Below, in pieces: positions 25,831-29,228 of a stretch of DNA of 29,228 nt; position 1 is the first letter of the stretch; every line of letters begins with the position of its first letter. Source of the stretch: Sergeia podlipaevii (lineage: Eukaryota > Euglenozoa > Kinetoplastea > Trypanosomatida > Trypanosomatidae); NCBI GenBank assembly GCA_030849805.1, contig JASANZ010001981.1, positions 1 through 29,228 on the forward strand, read 5' to 3'. The position numbers and the translations under genes are program-made. The notes beneath the pieces are model-generated. The model was given only the letters and a program-made list of their open reading frames with translations, was not told where the DNA came from and did no database searches.

Positions 25831-27555
25831 ATGGACAAGTTTACGAAAGTTCGTAACATTGGGAAGGGCAATATGGGTGCTTGCGCTCTTGCACGAAACA
25901 ATGAGGACGGAAAATATTATGTAATCAAGCAGGTGGACCTTACGCGAATGAACAAGAAGGAAAGGCAGCAAAGCCTCAATGAGGCTCGCGTGCTGAGTTC
26001 ATTGCGCCACCCAAATATTATTAATTACGTGGATAGCTTTCTTGCGAAAAAGTCGGATCACCTCTGCATTGTGATGGAGTTCGCTGATGGTGGGGATCTC
26101 AGCTCACGCATTAAGAAGAACTATGGCGTTAACTTTCGCGAGACCCAAGTCTTGGACTGGTTTATTCAACTAGTGCTCAGCCTGCACTATGTACACCAGC
26201 GGAAAATTCTGCATCGCGATGTGAAGACACAAAATGTGTTCCTTACTAGCGACAACGTTGTCAAGCTTGGTGATTTTGGTATTGCGCGAACACTGAGCAA
26301 CACATATGATCAAGCCAAGACGTTTGTTGGGACTCCATATTACCTCTCTCCCGAGCTTATCTTGGAGCGTCCATACGACCACCGTAGCGATGTTTGGGCA
26401 GTTGGGGTTGTCTTGTACGAGCTTCTCACGCTTAAACACCCTTTCAACGCAACCGACATGAAGGGCTTGATGCAGCGCATCCTCAAGGTTCAATACGACC
26501 CCATCCCGATGATGTACAGCACGGAAATGCGTAATGTTGTTCCCCGCCTTCTCATGAAGGACCCTGCGCAACGCTTGCGGCTGGACGAGGTTCTTGAGTT
26601 ACCCATCGTTACCCGCAGACTAGCGGAATGGATGAAGGGTGAAGCGGTGCCTGCCAAATATCTAGAATCACTTCTGAAGCTCAAGTTGCTGCCGGAGTCC
26701 GCCCTCAATACTGCAGACGCAAATGCACGACGTGGATCACATGTGAGTAGCCCCCTCAGCGTAGATAGCAACCGCCAGCAACCGCTCCCGCAACAGCAGC
26801 CTGATGAGCGTGTCTCAATTCCCAAACTGTCTGCCTGCGATGGTGGAAGCGGGAGCCAAGCTCACATATATCATCAGCCACAGCAACTGCAACCCTCAGG
26901 GAAGCTCCCTTCCATGCGCAAGTCGTCAGAGGTGGTACAGTCTACAAGCAATAGCGCGAGAGCCGCCGGGCAACCCCAGCCATCGCATGTGTCTCAGTCT
27001 AAAGTTAGCAATTACCCTACTCAGAGCCGTCTCAGCGGCAACCCGTCCTCAGCTCTTTATAAGTTTTACCGTTCTCCAGGTAGCCAGCATCGGGGTCAGC
27101 GCATGTCCACTCAGCGCAGTCAAGTGCCGTCTTCTACGCGGAGTAACCCGGTACCCGCTCGCCTCAGCAACTTAGACAATTTTTATCAGCAGCTCAACTA
27201 CTACCAGCAAGGCGGCGGCGTGGCAAACGGGAACAACAACAACAACGGCTATCCTGCTAGCTCTGGCGCGGTAGGTCAGCCATATACGAGTGCAGGGGTA
27301 GGAAGTAGAATGTCCGGACAGCACCAACAGGTACCTGTCACCGCGCGCCACGTTGGCGGTGCACGAGCGCGGTCAGAGTCTGGGCATGCCGCCGCCTATC
27401 TGAACCCACTTTTTCGACCCTCAGGCGGTGGAAGTGGTGCAGGTCCCTCATCTGCTAAGGCATACGACGCCGGCAATCCACACATGGATATCAAGGCGAT
27501 GCTACAGAGAGCAGCGATGGAGAGAGCACAGAGAAGACTAGGTGGGGCTACTTGA
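25831..27555 (+). CDS. NIMA-related (NEK) Ser/Thr protein kinase
   Basis: A 574-residue protein with the kinase domain at the very N-terminus (about 4-265). Motifs: glycine loop GKGNMG (11-16), K33 in VIKQVDL, helix-C E51 in NEARVL, hinge MEFADGGDL (82-90), catalytic D130 in HRDVKTQN, DFG at 148-150, and FVGTPYYLSPEL (165-176). N-terminal position, GDFGIAR and GTPYYLSPE are the NEK signature. All catalytic residues are present. NEKs act in flagellum, basal body and cell-cycle control, and trypanosomatids have an expanded set. After about residue 290 the protein is Ser/Gln/Pro/Asn-rich and disordered, with QQ and NNNNN runs, and ends in a basic amphipathic segment (MLQRAAMERAQRRLGG). The coiled coil common in animal NEK tails is not seen, except perhaps in that last segment. 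The substrate is unknown. Confidence 0.93.
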   Translation: MDKFTKVRNIGKGNMGACALARNNEDGKYYVIKQVDLTRMNKKERQQSLNEARVLSSLRHPNIINYVDSFLAKKSDHLCIVMEFADGGDLSSRIKKNYGVNFRETQVLDWFIQLVLSLHYVHQRKILHRDVKTQNVFLTSDNVVKLGDFGIARTLSNTYDQAKTFVGTPYYLSPELILERPYDHRSDVWAVGVVLYELLTLKHPFNATDMKGLMQRILKVQYDPIPMMYSTEMRNVVPRLLMKDPAQRLRLDEVLELPIVTRRLAEWMKGEAVPAKYLESLLKLKLLPESALNTADANARRGSHVSSPLSVDSNRQQPLPQQQPDERVSIPKLSACDGGSGSQAHIYHQPQQLQPSGKLPSMRKSSEVVQSTSNSARAAGQPQPSHVSQSKVSNYPTQSRLSGNPSSALYKFYRSPGSQHRGQRMSTQRSQVPSSTRSNPVPARLSNLDNFYQQLNYYQQGGGVANGNNNNNGYPASSGAVGQPYTSAGVGSRMSGQHQQVPVTARHVGGARARSESGHAAAYLNPLFRPSGGGSGAGPSSAKAYDAGNPHMDIKAMLQRAAMERAQRRLGGAT

Positions 27556-29180
27556 ATGAGAGGGAGAGCGTCACCACATTCAACTCACGGAGATTTGTGT
27601 GCGGCCACGCCAGTTGATACCATCTGATAGATGAGCATGCCCATGTTTGAGAGATGAGCATGTGTCTTTTTCTTCTTAAGAACCTTTCTTCTTTTGTATT
27701 TTCGTGGGTTTTGTGCTGGATGCGGCACCAAAAAATTCCAGTCTTTTGAAGCACCTGTGAGAAGCATGCTATGGCTTTTATTGTTAAAAAAAAATTCATT
27801 TTACCTGCATTGCGAAAAGAAGGTGTCTGTGTAAGGCACAACACACACACACACACACACATAGTCGTGAGGTAGTGACTGGGTGAGTGCATGTGGGAAG
27901 TATACACTGCTGGTAACATCAACATAGCAACAGTTCCTTGCGTTTGCCGGGCAGATGATTGAGGTAATTAAGCAAGCGAACACACATGTAAGAGCGTTTT
28001 TATTTATTGAGCGAGACATGTATGCATTTCTGATTACGTGTATCTTATATTACTTTCATTTTTATCTGGAAATGTCTTGCGTACATCTATGTAAACGGCT
28101 ATTTTTCACACACTTGAAAAAAATAAATATATATAGCTTTTTCAATGTGTCTTGGTGAGTTGTATTCTTTCCGTATCAACAAATTGCAATTTCTTTTTTT
28201 TATTTTTGAACTCTTTATTTTCTCACTTTTCTTTTTCACTTTTTGCTGTGGAATTGTATTATTGTTGTTGTTGTTGTCTGTTTATTATTGTTATTATTTT
28301 TTAATATGATATTGCTGTTCTTTGTCTTCATCGAATAGCGCATATAGGAGCATACTTATGATTTTATTTTTCATCTTTTTCTTTGCTTTGGAATTTGTGG
28401 GTTTACTTTTTTTTTCAGTGCTTCCCTTTAACTTTTTTTTATTTATTTGGAAGCGCCTGTGTTATTCTTTTTATTATTTCGCTTTTTTTTTTTGATGAAT
28501 GTTACACACACACACACACAGACACAAAAGTCGTGCAATCGAGGAACAAAATGAGAGCTGAAGATGAAGAAAAATGCGCAGTGCGCCATTTGATAGAGAA
28601 TTCAAGGTCTCTCTTGCTTTTTTTTTTCATATGCACGAAAACTTAAACTGCTTACTGAGCAGCGAAAAGATGGATACGCGCCGTAAACAAAAAAATACAA
28701 ACTAATGTTGTGGGCGTTTGAAGGGAAAAGTGAACCGGGTATTGCTATTATTATGTTTTTTTTTCGAAAGCACTGATAATGATTTTTATTTTATTTTTCA
28801 GCGTTGTGGGACGGTGTGTTTGTCTTTTCACTCCCATTTTAACTCCTGTTTTTTTTTTTTTTTGTTTGCTTGCTATAATTTGCTATGAAGTCTATTTGTT
28901 GTTGTTGTTGTTGCAGCTTCTATGACCTGTGGTTAATTCACTTTACTCGCGCGTTGATACCCTAATTTGTTTGCATTTATATATTTATGTTTACTCTGCT
29001 TAAATGTGTGTGTGTGTGCGCGTGTGTTATGCTTACGCCTGTATGCAGTGCAGGGGGTATGTATTGTCTTCAGTTTGGCACAACTACAAATATATTTACT
29101 GTTTACACCAGTGTGATAGGCTCTGGGAGGTACTCGCTGCAGTTCTTTTTTTTTTTTTCCTTCCTTCCACACTAAATATA

Positions 29181-29182
29181 AG
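29181..29182 (+). promoter_or_regulatory. Possible spliced-leader acceptor AG for a gene running off the window
   Basis: First AG after the pyrimidine tract at 29143-29169. It lies only 4 nt before an ATG in good context (gccATGg). Confidence 0.35.
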
Positions 29183-29186
29183 GGCC

Positions 29187-29228
29187 ATGGAAAGAATAAG
29201 GACTATAGCCTGTGCACCAGCGCTCTCG
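29187..29228 (+). CDS. Possible 5' end of a further gene (partial, runs off the window)
   Basis: ATG at 29187 in the context gccATGg opens a frame of 14 codons (MERIRTIACAPALS) that stays open to the last base. Base composition becomes less AT-rich here. It follows a pyrimidine tract and AG as the other genes do, but the implied leader is unusually short, so translation might start further downstream. Too little is visible to name a product. Confidence 0.25.
   Translation, partial: MERIRTIACAPALS

Larger units (their letters stand above)
27556..29228 (+). other. 3' spacer after NEK kinase
   Basis: The spacer is 1.67 kb. It holds CA repeats at about 27839-27861 and 28503-28520, GTT repeats at about 28260-28277 and 28897-28914, a GT run at about 29005-29018, ATATATTTATAT-type AU-rich patches and many T-runs. 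A pyrimidine tract at 29143-29169 near the end suggests that another gene starts at the window edge. Confidence 0.65.

Noticed and set aside
1..29228. SIDER/ingi-type retroposons, SL-RNA genes, rRNA or CRISPR arrays
   Set aside because: Looked for and not recognised. Degenerate retroposon fragments could be missed without a search, but nothing in the spacers supports calling one.

Overview
The window looks like nuclear DNA of a trypanosomatid (Kinetoplastea). Eleven protein genes all lie on the + strand. None shows an intron. They are separated by 0.5-2.4 kb spacers full of T-runs, pyrimidine tracts and microsatellites, as expected for one polycistronic transcription unit resolved by spliced-leader trans-splicing and coupled polyadenylation. 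In front of almost every gene there is a pyrimidine tract, then an AG, then a leader with no ATG, then the start codon. Two families are typical of trypanosomatids: a double-length tyrosyl-tRNA synthetase and a front-end (cytochrome b5-fused) fatty acid desaturase. From memory (not checked here), the order SHMT - DnaJ - desaturase - TyrRS resembles part of Leishmania chromosome 14. The lower GC of the spacers and their homopolymers argue against Leishmania itself, but genus cannot be fixed from the sequence.

Layout: (1) STE11-type protein kinase, 78-2846. (2) A 2.4 kb spacer. (3) A protein I read as an SPF45/RBM17-like splicing factor carrying a U2AF-homology motif, 5270-6271. (4) Serine hydroxymethyltransferase, 6852-8240. 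(5) ER-lumenal TPR/J-domain co-chaperone of the P58IPK/DNAJC3 type, 9706-11328. (6) Front-end desaturase, 12113-13351. (7) Dynein light intermediate chain, 14677-16368. (8) An assembly gap of 24 N between poly-C runs, inside an odd GC-rich island. (9) Tyrosyl-tRNA synthetase, 18189-20252. (10) A protein with one degenerate EF-hand, 20768-22090. (11) A p24/emp24 cargo receptor, 22758-23396. (12) A small, probably mitochondrial, two-helix membrane protein, 24125-24568. (13) NEK-family kinase, 25831-27555. (14) A 1.7 kb 3' spacer, ending in a possible start of the next gene.

The genes do not form a functional pathway; co-directional neighbours in trypanosomatids are usually unrelated and are regulated after transcription through their UTRs. 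Two loose themes are the secretory pathway (DNAJC3-like chaperone, p24 protein, ER desaturase) and one-carbon/translation housekeeping (SHMT, TyrRS). No tRNA, rRNA, CRISPR array or intact mobile element was recognised. The most interesting items are the SPF45-like protein with a clear R-X-F motif but no G-patch, and the gap/GC island, where a neighbouring gene may be missing.
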